The notes: generated by a model not told the origin, from the sequence alone. DNA of 64,000 bases from Nonomuraea africana (GCF_014873535.1 NZ_JADBEF010000001.1:5952001-6016000), one strand, 5' to 3'; positions 24,727 through 33,409 are shown, numbered from the stretch's first letter. Translations and numbers: made by a program.

Positions 24727-26301
24727 CTAGAGCTCCCGGCCCGAGCGCAGCAGGCCGAAGGTGACGGCCTGCTCGAGGGCCTGCCAGCTGGCCTCGATGA
24801 TGTTCTCGTCGACGCCCACCGTGGCCCACTCGCCGCTCTCGTCGCTCGAGGTGATGAGGACGCGGGTGATGGCGCCCGTGCCGTGGGAGCCCTCCAGGAT
24901 GCGGACCTTGTAGTCGACCAGCTCGAGCCCGGCCAGCTCGGGGTAGAGCTTCTCCAGCGCCAGCCTGACCGCCCGGTCCAGGGCGTTGACCGGTCCGTTG
25001 CCCTCGCCCGTGGCGACGATGCGCTCGCCCTTGGCGTGGACCTTGACCGTGGCCTCGCTGACCACCTCGCCGCCCTTGGTGCGCTCCACGATCACGCGCC
25101 ACGACTCGACCTCGAAGTGCCGCTTGCGCTCGCCGTGGACGGTGTCGCGCAGCAGCAGTTCGAAGGAGGCGTCGGCGGCCTCGAAGGTGTAGCCCTTCGA
25201 CTCCAGGTCCTTCACCCTCGCCACGAGGGTCTTGGTGGACTCAGGGGTCAGCTCGTAGCCCAGCTCGCGGCCCTTGAGCTCGACGGAGGCGCGCCCCGCC
25301 ATGTCGGAGACCAGCATGCGCATGTCGTTGCCGACCATCGCGGGATCGATGTGCTGGTAGAGGTTGGGGTCCACCTTGATGGCGCTGGCGTGCAGGCCCG
25401 CCTTGTGGGCGAAGGCGGAGGTGCCCACGTAGGGGGCGTGGGAGTTCGGGGTGACGTTGGTGACCTCGGTGATCGCGTGGGCGATGCGGGTCATGTCGGC
25501 GAGCGCCTCCGGCGGCACCAGGTCGAACCCGCGCTTCAGCTGGAGGTTGGCCACCACCGTGAAGAGGTTGGCGTTGCCCGAGCGCTCGCCGTAGCCGTTC
25601 GCGCAGCCCTGGACGTGCGTGGCGCCCGCCTTCACCGCCGCGAGGGTGTTGGCGACGGCGCAGCCGGTGTCGTCGTGGCAGTGGATGCCGACGCGCGCGC
25701 TGGTCTGCACGGCCGCGTGGACGACCTCCGCCAGCTCGTCGGGGAGCATGCCGCCGTTGGTGTCGCACAGGGCGATGACGTCCGCGCCCGCTTCCGCGGC
25801 GGTCAGCAGCACCTCCAGCGCGTAGGCTGGGTTGGACTTGTAACCGTCGAAGAAGTGCTCGGCGTCGAGGAAGACTCGCTGTCCCTCCGCACGAAGGTGA
25901 GAGACCGTATCGCGGATCATCGCGAGGTTCTCCTGGAGAGTCGTGCGGAGGGCCAGCTCCACGTGCCGGTCGTGACTCTTGGCGACAAGGGTCACGACCG
26001 GCGCGCCGGATTCGCGCAGAGCGGCCACCAGTGGGTCGTCGGCTGCCTTCACACCGGCCCGGCGGGTCGCGCCGAACGCGGCTAGCTGCGCGTGCTTCAG
26101 GTCGAGCTCTGTTCGAGCGCGCCTGAAGAACTCTGTGTCCTTGGGGTTGGCGCCCGGCCAGCCCCCCTCGATGAAGCCGACGCCCAGGCCGTCCAGGTGC
26201 CGCGCCACCGCGAGCTTGTCGGCGACGCTGAGGTTCAGGCCCTCCTGCTGCGCGCCGTCTCGCAGCGTGGTGTCGTAGACGTGGAATCGATCGTCGGCCA
26301 T
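24727..26301 (-). CDS. cimA: (R)-citramalate synthase
   Basis: This HMGL-like enzyme condenses pyruvate and acetyl-CoA to citramalate, a threonine-independent route to isoleucine. VYDTTLRDGAQQEGLNLSVADKL is the start motif; the HxH zinc site is in VGIHCHDDTGCAVANTLAAVKAGATHVQGCANGYGERSGNAN. The C-terminal regulatory (LeuA dimer) domain begins near residue 400. The length is 524 aa. The ATG at 26301 has a GGAG site and sits just after an attenuator terminator. An operator-like repeat is further upstream. Confidence 0.93.
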   Translation of the reverse strand: MADDRFHVYDTTLRDGAQQEGLNLSVADKLAVARHLDGLGVGFIEGGWPGANPKDTEFFRRARTELDLKHAQLAAFGATRRAGVKAADDPLVAALRESGAPVVTLVAKSHDRHVELALRTTLQENLAMIRDTVSHLRAEGQRVFLDAEHFFDGYKSNPAYALEVLLTAAEAGADVIALCDTNGGMLPDELAEVVHAAVQTSARVGIHCHDDTGCAVANTLAAVKAGATHVQGCANGYGERSGNANLFTVVANLQLKRGFDLVPPEALADMTRIAHAITEVTNVTPNSHAPYVGTSAFAHKAGLHASAIKVDPNLYQHIDPAMVGNDMRMLVSDMAGRASVELKGRELGYELTPESTKTLVARVKDLESKGYTFEAADASFELLLRDTVHGERKRHFEVESWRVIVERTKGGEVVSEATVKVHAKGERIVATGEGNGPVNALDRAVRLALEKLYPELAGLELVDYKVRILEGSHGTGAITRVLITSSDESGEWATVGVDENIIEASWQALEQAVTFGLLRSGREL

Positions 26302-26327
26302 CGAGATCTCCTGAGAAAAAGTCTGTG

Positions 26328-26397
26328 GAAAAGCAAAAGACCCCTCACGGACGTGAGAGGTCTGCGCGCTGGCTATGTCCCTTGTCAGCCAGCGCGC
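26328..26397 (-). promoter_or_regulatory. Transcription attenuator of cimA
   Basis: Reading on the minus strand, an 11-bp perfect stem GCGCGCTGGCT/AGCCAGCGCGC (26364-26374 with 26387-26397) overlaps the end of a leader ORF. Next comes the terminator GACCTCTCAC/GTGAGGGGTC (26339-26362) followed by TTTTGCTTTT. A third possible stem CCTGC/GCAGG overlaps the leader's Leu-Leu-Ile-Ile codons. Readthrough would be needed for cimA expression. Confidence 0.8.
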
Positions 26398-26426
26398 CTG
26401 CCGATAATGAGCAGGTTGAAGTACAT
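26385..26426 (-). CDS. cimA leader peptide MYFNLLIIGRRAG
   Basis: A 13-codon ORF directly before the attenuator hairpins contains the run Leu-Leu-Ile-Ile (CTG CTC ATT ATC). Ribosome stalling there under Leu or Ile shortage would change the downstream fold. Classical attenuation of branched-chain genes is known in actinobacteria. A cimA example is inferred here from sequence alone. Confidence 0.75.
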   Translation of the reverse strand: MYFNLLIIGRRAG

Positions 26427-26471
26427 GATGCCTGTGAGTCTGCCACACGCATTCACCATCTGGCACATCGA

Positions 26472-26486
26472 TCTCACATTTCGGGA
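26472..26486. promoter_or_regulatory. NdgR-like box upstream of cimA (one mismatch)
   Basis: TCTC-acatttc-GGGA matches TCTC-N7-GAGA except for one base. Its distance to the leader start (46 nt) is close to that in ilvB. Confidence 0.5.
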
Positions 26487-26488
26487 TG

Positions 26489-27139
26489 TCACACCGAGGT
26501 GCCCTGCTGCTCGATCGCCGAGATGTCCCTGATCGGCTGGCCGTCGAGCAGCAGCGTGGGCGTGCCGTCGATCCTGATTTTCGCGTTGTCCTCGAGGTGC
26601 TTGCCGGCGTGGCGCTGCGAGGTCACGCACTGCGCGAAGCCCGCGTCGGTGACCCCGGCGCTCCTGCCCGCGGCCACCAGTTCCTCGACCGTGTAGCCGG
26701 TGGCCTGGCCGTGCGGGGCGGGCTGCATGCCGTACAGCTTGTCGCGGAAGGCCAGCCAGTTGACCGACGGCACGCAGCGCGCGGCGGCCGCGGCCCTGAT
26801 GGAGTTCGACCGGCTGGGCTCGTCTGTGAAGATCGTCACGGTGTGAAAGACGACGGCGAGCTTGCCCTCGTCGACCAGCTGCTCCAGACGCCGCCCCGAG
26901 GTGTCATGGAGCTCCTTGCAGAAGGGGCAGTCGAAGTCCTCGAACAGGTCGAGCACCGGCGCGTTAGCGCCCGGCCTGGCCAGCAGCATCGAGCCGTCGG
27001 CCTGCCGGACCAGCTTGACGTCCGGCAACGCGGTCCCCTTGGGGAGCCCCGCGATGATCAGCATTCCAGCGAGTACGGCAAGCGCCACGAAAGCGCCGAC
27101 CATCTTGGACCGTCCTCGCCTCTCCACCGTCAACTCCAC
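26489..27139 (-). CDS. Membrane-anchored DsbA-like thiol oxidoreductase
   Basis: After a short basic start, one helix (MVGAFVALAVLAGMLIIAGLP) anchors an extracellular thioredoxin-fold domain with the active site DFDCPFCKEL (CPFC) near residue 76. The cis-Pro loop reads IDGTPTLLLDGQPI. DsbA-type proteins form or reshuffle disulfides in exported proteins. The GTG at 27139 is chosen for its GGAG site; an ATG further upstream would overlap the divergent methyltransferase gene. The final residues are SAIEQQGTSV. Confidence 0.85.
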   Translation of the reverse strand: MELTVERRGRSKMVGAFVALAVLAGMLIIAGLPKGTALPDVKLVRQADGSMLLARPGANAPVLDLFEDFDCPFCKELHDTSGRRLEQLVDEGKLAVVFHTVTIFTDEPSRSNSIRAAAAARCVPSVNWLAFRDKLYGMQPAPHGQATGYTVEELVAAGRSAGVTDAGFAQCVTSQRHAGKHLEDNAKIRIDGTPTLLLDGQPIRDISAIEQQGTSV

Positions 27140-27206
27140 GTATGGCTCCGCCCATAAGATCCGCTTTCGACCGCGTGTCACCTTATCTGGTGGAGAGAAT
27201 GTGCCC

Positions 27207-27851
27207 ATGAAGGCCTCTTATCTCTCACCCGCCGTCGGGCAGTACATCCTGGCCCACTCGACGCAGCCCGACGACCTGCTCGACGAACTCGCCGCCGAGA
27301 CGCAGCAGGTCGCGGGGTCGAACGCGGGGATGCTGATCTCCCCGGACCAGGGCCGCTTCCTCACCATGATCACCCAACTGGTCCGGCCCGAGCTGGCCGT
27401 CGAGGTCGGGACGTTCACCGGCTACTCGTCGCTGTGCATCGCGAGGGGGCTGTCGGGCGGACGCCTGCGCTGCTTCGACGTCAGCGAGGAGTGGACCTCC
27501 ATCGCCAGGAAGTACTGGGAGAAGGCGGGGGTCGCCGCCCGGATCACGCTCACGCTGGGGCCGGCGACCGAGTCGCTGCGCGCCATGGAGGACCGGATCG
27601 CCCTGGCCTTCATCGACGCGGACAAGACCAACTACCCGGCGTACTACGAGCTGGTGATGGAGCGGCTGCGCCCGGGCGGAGTGGTGCTGGTGGACAACAC
27701 GCTGTGGGACGGCTACGTCGCGGACCCGTCGTACGAGGACGACATGACCAGGACGATCAGGGAGTTCAACGACCTGGTGATGAACGACCCGAGAGTCACC
27801 TCGGTCATGCTCCCCATCGGCGACGGCCTGACGATGATTCGAAAGAACTAG
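27207..27851 (+). CDS. Class I O-methyltransferase (family 3, caffeoyl-CoA type)
   Basis: The 214-aa protein shows NAGMLISPDQGRFLTMITQLV, the SAM motif AVEVGTFTGYSSLCIARGL, the metal-binding block LAFIDADKTNYPAYYELVMERLRPGGVVLVDNTLWDG, and the C-terminus MLPIGDGLTMIRKN. Such enzymes methylate catechol-like hydroxyls using Mg2+. The ATG has a GGAGA site 10 nt upstream. The substrate is unknown. Confidence 0.9.
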   Translation: MKASYLSPAVGQYILAHSTQPDDLLDELAAETQQVAGSNAGMLISPDQGRFLTMITQLVRPELAVEVGTFTGYSSLCIARGLSGGRLRCFDVSEEWTSIARKYWEKAGVAARITLTLGPATESLRAMEDRIALAFIDADKTNYPAYYELVMERLRPGGVVLVDNTLWDGYVADPSYEDDMTRTIREFNDLVMNDPRVTSVMLPIGDGLTMIRKN

Positions 27852-27932
27852 CGAAAATTCTCCGCCGGATGGTTACCATGGGTGGCGCACCAAACACGTT
27901 GCGCTCTACCATCCGGAGGGAATGATAGTGGC

Positions 27933-28508
27933 ATGGCCAAGGTTCTGGAGCGACCGATCACAGAGATGCCGACCATGCAGGAAAGCTACAAGCGCGCCTG
28001 TGAGCTGTTCCCCGGCTACCGCGTTGAGCTCGTCAACGGCCGGATCGTGGTGAACGACGTGCCCACTGGAGATCACAACGACATCATCTCGAACCTGCTG
28101 ATGCAGATCATCAGCGTGGTAGCGGCCAATGGCTGGAAGCTATGGACCAACATCAAACTCTTCCTCGGCCCTCAAGCTGATCGCTACATCCCCGATCTGA
28201 CCATCGTCCCTCGCAATCCGCGCATGTGGGGAGACGACGAGGTCTATGGCGACGACACTCATCTCGTCGTCGAAGTGGTCTCGCCCTCCAGCGGACACGA
28301 CGACCACGCCATCAAGCCTCGCGAGTACGCCAGGGCGGGCGTCCCGCTGTACCTGCTGATCGACCCCGCGCAGGACCTCGCCGTCCTCTTCAGCCTCCCA
28401 GCCGAGAAGGGCTACCAGCAGAAGACGCAGGTCGACCTCGGCAAGGCCCTCGACCTCCCCGCCCCCTGGGACCTCTCCCTCGACACCGCCAAGCTCATCG
28501 AGTCCTGA
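27933..28508 (+). CDS. Uma2-family (DUF820) restriction-endonuclease-fold protein
   Basis: The 191-aa protein has the Uma2 pattern: FPGYRVELVNGRIVVNDVPTGDHNDII, then YIPDLTIVP (Asp), DDTHLVVEVVSPSS (Glu) and KPREYARAGVPLYLLIDP (Lys region). This is the PD-(D/E)XK core. The family is greatly expanded in Streptosporangiales and its role is not settled. Base composition is a little less GC-rich than the neighbours, with wobble A/T near the start. Confidence 0.85.
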   Translation: MAKVLERPITEMPTMQESYKRACELFPGYRVELVNGRIVVNDVPTGDHNDIISNLLMQIISVVAANGWKLWTNIKLFLGPQADRYIPDLTIVPRNPRMWGDDEVYGDDTHLVVEVVSPSSGHDDHAIKPREYARAGVPLYLLIDPAQDLAVLFSLPAEKGYQQKTQVDLGKALDLPAPWDLSLDTAKLIES

Positions 28509-28563
28509 CCCCCGAAGGTCTTCCGCCTTCCCCGGCATCGTCATGGTCGGGAGAATGCGCGCT

Positions 28564-29139
28564 GTGCACATCATTCTGGAGACCGAGCGGCTGGTGCTGC
28601 GCCGCTTCACCGAGGACGACCTCGAGAACCTGGTCGAGCTCGACAACGACCCCGAGGTCATGCGCTACCTCAACGGCGGCGAGCCGGTGGCCCGCGAGCT
28701 GATCAGGGACGTCGCGCTGCCCCGGCTGCTGGCCTACTACGAGCGGCCCGACGGGTTCGGGTTCTGGGCGGCCGAGGAGAAGCTCACCGGTGAGTTCATC
28801 GGCTGGTTCCACTTCAGGCCGGGGAGGAACGCCCCTCCCGGCGAGCTCGAGCTGGGCTACCGGCTGCGGAAGGCGGCCTGGGGCAAGGGCTACGGCACCG
28901 AGGGCTCACGCGCGCTGATCGACAGGGGCTTCACCGAACAGGGCGTGGAGCGGGTGACGGCGGGCACGCTGGCGGCCAACACGGGGTCGAGGCGGGTCAT
29001 GGAGAAGTCGGGGCTGAGGCACGTGCGGACGTACTTCGACGACTGGCCTGAGGGCATCGTGCGGTCACCGGAGGGCCTGGTCGAGTACGCGCTGACCAGG
29101 GCCGAGTGGGAGGCGGGCAGATCCGGCTTGGCGAGATGA
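28564..29139 (+). CDS. GNAT-family N-acetyltransferase (RimJ/RimL type)
   Basis: HIILETERLVLRRFTEDDLENLVELDNDPEVMRYL is the typical start. The acetyl-CoA site reads LGYRLRKAAWGKGYGTEGSRALIDRGF, and NTGSRRVMEKSGLRHVRTY follows. The GTG at 28564 is preferred, with GGGAGA 9 nt upstream; ATGs at 28555 and 28543 are alternatives. The substrate is unknown. Confidence 0.85.
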   Translation: MHIILETERLVLRRFTEDDLENLVELDNDPEVMRYLNGGEPVARELIRDVALPRLLAYYERPDGFGFWAAEEKLTGEFIGWFHFRPGRNAPPGELELGYRLRKAAWGKGYGTEGSRALIDRGFTEQGVERVTAGTLAANTGSRRVMEKSGLRHVRTYFDDWPEGIVRSPEGLVEYALTRAEWEAGRSGLAR

Positions 29140-29380
29140 GTCCATGTCCGTCTCACACGTCGAGCCGGAGCAGCGTCGGCCGGCTGTCCTGGGCGCGGCC
29201 TACCTGCTGCTCGGGACTGTGGCCGACGCCTGAGGACGTGGTAGCGGCTGACCAGTCCTTCGAGAGCCGCTGATCGGCACGTCGAGACCCGGGTGAGACG
29301 AGCACAGCCGCCGTGCCACTCGTGGGCGCAGGGCGCGAAGAACCCTCAGTGCAGGCCCTTTGCGCCCTGGCCGGCCGGCG

Positions 29381-30478
<1,098 letters not shown>

Positions 30479-30490
30479 GACGGAAATCCT

Positions 30491-30505
30491 TCTCTTTTCG
30501 CGAGA
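30491..30505. promoter_or_regulatory. NdgR-like box upstream of ilvE (exact)
   Basis: TCTC-ttttcgc-GAGA lies 13-27 nt before the ilvE ATG, overlapping the ribosome-binding region. A second inverted repeat GTCCA-N8-TGGAC is at 30516-30533. Confidence 0.55.
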
Positions 30506-30555
30506 TTTGCCCTGAGTCCATTTTGCGCTGGACCGGGTAACGGGAACCTACAGCA

Positions 30556-30589
30556 AACGCCTGGCGGTTCTCGCTGGCCGCCAGGCGTT
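30556..30589. terminator. 12-bp hairpin between leuB and ilvE
   Basis: AACGCCTGGCGG pairs perfectly with CCGCCAGGCGTT around a 10-nt loop, followed on the minus strand by TTGCTGT. It probably ends or dampens the leuB transcript. No branched-chain leader peptide precedes it, so it is not called an attenuator. Confidence 0.7.
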
Positions 30590-30640
30590 GGTTGAGCACC
30601 GGCGGCCGCTTGGCCGCCGGGCTGGGGGTGCACACGACGG

Positions 30641-31693
30641 TCAGGCGCCGCCGGATACTCGTGCGGTGATGTCGTCACCGATCTCGTGCGTGGTACGGCC
30701 GGTCCAGCCGGTCAGACGCTCCACGATGTCGTCGGCGACGGCCTGCTCGACGCGGGCGGCCTCCTCGGCCAGGCCGAGGTGGTCGAGCATCATGGCGACC
30801 GACAGGATGGTCGCCGTCGGGTCGGCCTTGCCCTGCCCCGCGATGTCGGGGGCGCTGCCGTGAACCGGCTCGAACATGCTCGGCGCGGTGCGCTCGGGGT
30901 TGATGTTGCCGCTCGCCGCCAGTCCGATGCCGCCGGCGATGGCGGCGCCGATGTCGGTGATGATGTCGCCGAAGAGGTTGTCGGTGACGATCACGTCGAA
31001 GCGCTCGGGCTGGTTGACGAAGAACATCGAGGCCGCGTCGATGTGCTGGTAGTCGGTGGTGACCTCGGGGAAGTCGGCCGCGACCCTGTTGACCGTGCGC
31101 TGCCACAGGTCACCGGCGTAGGTGAGGACGTTGGTCTTGTGGACCAGCGTGAGCTTCTTGCGCGGACGCTCGGCGGCCCTGGCGAAGGCGTAGCGGACCA
31201 CGCGCTCGACGCCGAAGGCGGTGTTGAGCGACTCCTGGGTGGCGATCTCGTGAGGAGTGCCGCGGCGCAGGACGCCGCCGGCTCCCGCATAGAGGCTCTC
31301 GGTGCCCTCGCGGACGACGAGCATGTCGATGTCCCCGGGGAGGGTGTCGGCGAGCGGGGTCTCCACGCCGGGGTAGAGCTTGACCGGACGCAGGTTGACG
31401 TAGTGGTCGAGCTCGAAGCGGAGGCGCAGCAGGAGGTCGCGCTCGAGGATGCCGGGCGGCACACTGGGGTCGCCGATCGCGCCGAGCAGGATGGCGTCGT
31501 AGCCGCGCAGCTCCTGAAGGACCTCGTCGCTCAGGGTCTCCCCGGTGGCGTGGTAGCGGGTGGCGCCCAGATCGTAGTGAGTAGCATCGATCTTGGCGCC
31601 GACCGCCTCCAGGACCTTGAGCCCTTCGGCGACGACCTCGGTGCCGATCCCGTCACCGGGAATGACGGCCAGACGAATGTTGCGCGACTCCAT
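30641..31693 (-). CDS. leuB: 3-isopropylmalate dehydrogenase
   Basis: This NAD-dependent beta-decarboxylating dehydrogenase of leucine synthesis has IRLAVIPGDGIGTEVVAEGLKVL at the start, LLLRLRFELDHYVNLRPVKLYPGVETPL, and the substrate/metal block DVIVTDNLFGDIITDIGAAIAGGIGLAASGNINPE. The product is 350 aa. The ATG at 31693 follows a TAAGGT -10 box by 7 nt with no Shine-Dalgarno site, so the mRNA is probably leaderless. Confidence 0.96.
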   Translation of the reverse strand: MESRNIRLAVIPGDGIGTEVVAEGLKVLEAVGAKIDATHYDLGATRYHATGETLSDEVLQELRGYDAILLGAIGDPSVPPGILERDLLLRLRFELDHYVNLRPVKLYPGVETPLADTLPGDIDMLVVREGTESLYAGAGGVLRRGTPHEIATQESLNTAFGVERVVRYAFARAAERPRKKLTLVHKTNVLTYAGDLWQRTVNRVAADFPEVTTDYQHIDAASMFFVNQPERFDVIVTDNLFGDIITDIGAAIAGGIGLAASGNINPERTAPSMFEPVHGSAPDIAGQGKADPTATILSVAMMLDHLGLAEEAARVEQAVADDIVERLTGWTGRTTHEIGDDITARVSGGA

Positions 31694-31700
31694 GGCCGGT

Positions 31701-31750
31701 ACCTTACCGGGTCGTCTCGCTGGACGAACACCTGATCTCACCTTCCGGAC
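31701..31750 (-). promoter_or_regulatory. leuB leaderless promoter and weak NdgR-like box
   Basis: TAAGGT (31701-31706) ends 7 nt before the start. The 13-mer GTCTCGCTGGACG on the plus strand (31714-31726) is repeated exactly at 33297-33309. A half-conserved box TCTC-accttcc-GGAC lies at 31736-31750. Confidence 0.55.
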
Positions 31751-31799
31751 ATCTGGTTTGTCCGTATTGCGGTGGTTTGACCCTTTCGTTAGAGTCCGT

Positions 31800-31930
31800 T
31801 GGGCCTAATCCGTTGCGGCGTTCGCACGGAGCCGGGGACCCACTTCCCCCTGGGGCGAATCGGCGTCCCCACGCCGTAGGGCGGCTTCCACGCCCGAGCC
31901 CGTCAGCTAACCCGGTCGGCCACCTGGAAG
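31800..31930 (+). ncRNA. c-di-AMP (ydaO/yuaA) riboswitch
   Basis: The leader of the NlpC/P60 gene contains the diagnostic 3' core CCGTCAGCTAACCCGGTCGG (31890-31909), preceded by GCCGGGGACCCA and GGGGCGAAT, which are typical ydaO elements. In actinobacteria this riboswitch class turns off cell-wall hydrolase genes when c-di-AMP is high. The boundaries are approximate. Confidence 0.92.
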
Positions 31931-31948
31931 GACAGTCCCCTGTCTCGC

Positions 31949-32617
31949 ATGGTCACGACCGCGCTCGTTTGCGGTCTTCTCACCACAGGAGCCCTCGTCA
32001 CGGCCTCCCCCGCCGTCGCCGACACCCCCGGCTCCGACGCCCCCCTCATCCTCGCCCCCGGCCTGGACCTCGGCTCCCGCACCCCCGCGAGCCCCGGCGT
32101 CGTCAAGGTCTCGGATCCCGCCAAGGGCACCACCATCACGGGCGCCGACGTCAGGAAGGCGCTCACCAAGCAGCAGCCCACTCCCGCCTGGCGGATCGCC
32201 CTCTCGTTCGCGATGGACAAGCGCGGCACGCCGTACGTCTGGGGCGGCACGGGCTCCCGCGGCTACGACTGCTCGGGCCTGATGCTGCGAGCCTACGAGA
32301 AGGCGGGCATCGAACTGCCCAGGGTGGCCGCCGACCAGTACCGGGCCTTCTCCCGGAAGATCGCTTGGAACGATCTACGCCCTGGTGACCTGGTCTTCTT
32401 CAGCAGCCTCGGTCACGTCGGCATGATCTCCAGACCCGGATACATGGTCCACGCTCCCCGCTCGGGTGACGTGGTGAAGGAGGAGGAGCTCAGCGCCTGG
32501 CGCCGGAGGGCGTTCGTCGGCGCCGTCCGTCCCGATCCGAAGGGGGTGGCGATGGCGGCGGAGCAGGCGAAGGCCAGGCAGGAGCCCGCCCCGGCGATGC
32601 TGACCGCCACCCTGTAG
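31949..32617 (+). CDS. NlpC/P60-family peptidoglycan hydrolase
   Basis: After a signal peptide ending PAVADT, the NlpC/P60 domain starts near residue 80 with WRIALSFAMDKRGTPYVWGGTGSRGYDCSG. The catalytic Cys is residue 108, with His156 (GHVGMI) and His168 nearby. It should cleave peptide stems in peptidoglycan outside the membrane. The ATG at 31949 gives an n-region without positive charge. A CTG at 31940, 8 nt after GGAAGG, would add Met-Ser-Arg and give a proper signal peptide. The gene is controlled by the upstream c-di-AMP riboswitch. Confidence 0.92.
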   Translation: MVTTALVCGLLTTGALVTASPAVADTPGSDAPLILAPGLDLGSRTPASPGVVKVSDPAKGTTITGADVRKALTKQQPTPAWRIALSFAMDKRGTPYVWGGTGSRGYDCSGLMLRAYEKAGIELPRVAADQYRAFSRKIAWNDLRPGDLVFFSSLGHVGMISRPGYMVHAPRSGDVVKEEELSAWRRRAFVGAVRPDPKGVAMAAEQAKARQEPAPAMLTATL

Positions 32618-32623
32618 TCCCAC

Positions 32624-32669
32624 CGTCCCCCCTGCGCCCTGGTCACCACGACAGCACGCAGGGGGGACG
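32624..32669 (+). terminator. Terminator after the NlpC/P60 gene
   Basis: CGTCCCCCCTGCG pairs perfectly over 13 bp with CGCAGGGGGGACG around a 20-nt loop. Confidence 0.75.
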
Positions 32670-32946
32670 CCGCTCTTGGAGGAGCACACCCTCGCGGCCA
32701 CCCGACCCACCAGAGGGCACGCCAGCGGGGTCACCTGGCGATCGGGGCACTGCGGCGGCCATCAAGGGACGCCCGCCGCTCGACCTTCTGAACGACTGCC
32801 GCTTGGGTTCACGGGCACTCGGTCGATCATCGGCTGAGGTGTCGCTGTTCACACGGGGGATATCGCCGTGCTCACCGCGGGGGCGCGGTCAGCGGTGTGA
32901 GATCTCCCCGGTGGAGCAGGGGGACCTCCACCGAGGACATCCCGGT
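32670..32946. other. Intergenic stretch without a recognised gene
   Basis: No frame has convincing coding character. A minus-strand hairpin CGGTGGAG/CTCCACCG (32909-32933) lies just past the stop of the small ORF at 32947 and may terminate the orphan-attenuator unit. Confidence 0.4.
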
Positions 32947-33069
32947 TCAGCGAGGGGATGGTGCGCCGCCGTTGTCCCTGCGGTCCAGCGCCGTCTGGAC
33001 GGCCTCCGCCGCCTCTTCCTCGGTGTCTTCCGCACGGTTCCATGGATACATGTCGTACACGTGGCTCAT
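32947..33069 (-). CDS. Possible 40-aa acidic small protein downstream of the orphan attenuator
   Basis: The frame reads MSHVYDMYPWNRAEDTEEE, then AAEAVQTALDRRDNGG, with strong G/C at third positions and an acidic helical middle. It is the only plausible ORF after the branched-chain leader at 33.2 kb on that strand. No good ribosome site is seen, and an overlapping arginine-rich 83-aa frame competes, so the call is tentative. No family is recognised. Confidence 0.35.
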   Translation of the reverse strand: MSHVYDMYPWNRAEDTEEEAAEAVQTALDRRDNGGAPSPR

Positions 33070-33196
33070 CTCGTTTCGCGGACGCGATTGGCTCGGACAT
33101 CGGATCCCGGTCGCGAATCCGACCGGGCCTGAGCTCGTGCGGTCCGGATCACGGACCGGACGAAGGGGACTTAAGGCCGACGCAACGCCGCGCACC

Positions 33197-33241
33197 GCGA
33201 CGGGTCGCCGACCTGCCCTAACAGGCCCCGTCGCGGCAGGT
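33197..33241 (-). ncRNA. Orphan branched-chain leader pseudoknot (leuA-leader-like)
   Basis: Two interleaved helices can form on the minus strand: ACCTGCC (33235-33241) with GGCAGGT (33211-33217), and GCGACGGG (33227-33234) with CCCGTCGC (33197-33204). This is an H-type pseudoknot overlapping the end of the leader ORF. A further hairpin CGGTCCG/CGGACCG is at 33140-33158. The arrangement resembles the known actinobacterial leuA leader, but no leuA follows. Confidence 0.6.
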
Positions 33242-33265
33242 AATAAGTACGAGTACCCAGCGCAT
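33218..33265 (-). CDS. Branched-chain leader peptide MRWVLVLITCRDGAC
   Basis: This 15-aa ORF carries Val-Leu-Val-Leu-Ile in a row, using codons GTA, CTC, GTA, CTT, ATT, several of them rare in such GC-rich DNA. Its ATG lies 7 nt after a TACTTT -10 box, so it would be the first codon of a leaderless RNA. An exact NdgR-like box is 53-67 nt upstream. Confidence 0.7.
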   Translation of the reverse strand: MRWVLVLITCRDGAC

Positions 33266-33272
33266 CTCTACC

Positions 33273-33332
33273 AAAGTACCTGGCACGATCCATGCTGTCT
33301 CGCTGGACGTCCAAACATCTCACGATATGAGA
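33273..33332 (-). promoter_or_regulatory. Promoter and operator of the orphan leader unit
   Basis: TACTTT (33273-33278) follows GAGACA by 17 nt. The 13-mer GTCTCGCTGGACG (plus strand, 33297-33309) is shared with the leuB promoter. The exact inverted repeat TCTC-acgatat-GAGA is at 33318-33332. TGGACGTCCA is a further 10-bp palindrome at 33304-33313. Confidence 0.6.
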
Positions 33333-33409
33333 CGCCGTTGCGGCGGCGCGGCGGCGCTCCCCGAGGAGCGTCCCCTGGACGGACGGGGGCGGTGAGCGCG
33401 GAGGCGCTT

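Noticed and set aside
29144..29233. 29-aa ORF after the GNAT gene (MSVSHVEPEQRRPAVLG...)
   Set aside because: A hydrophobic patch suggests a possible transporter relic, but it is too short to assign.
30479..30640. Attenuator upstream of ilvE
   Set aside because: The 12-bp hairpin is strong, but no short ORF with a run of Ile/Leu/Val codons precedes it and the T-tract is weak; it fits a leuB terminator better.
32849..33100. 83-aa arginine/glycine-rich ORF on the minus strand
   Set aside because: Composition is low-complexity and it overlaps, in another frame, a 40-aa frame with better codon character. Neither is certain.
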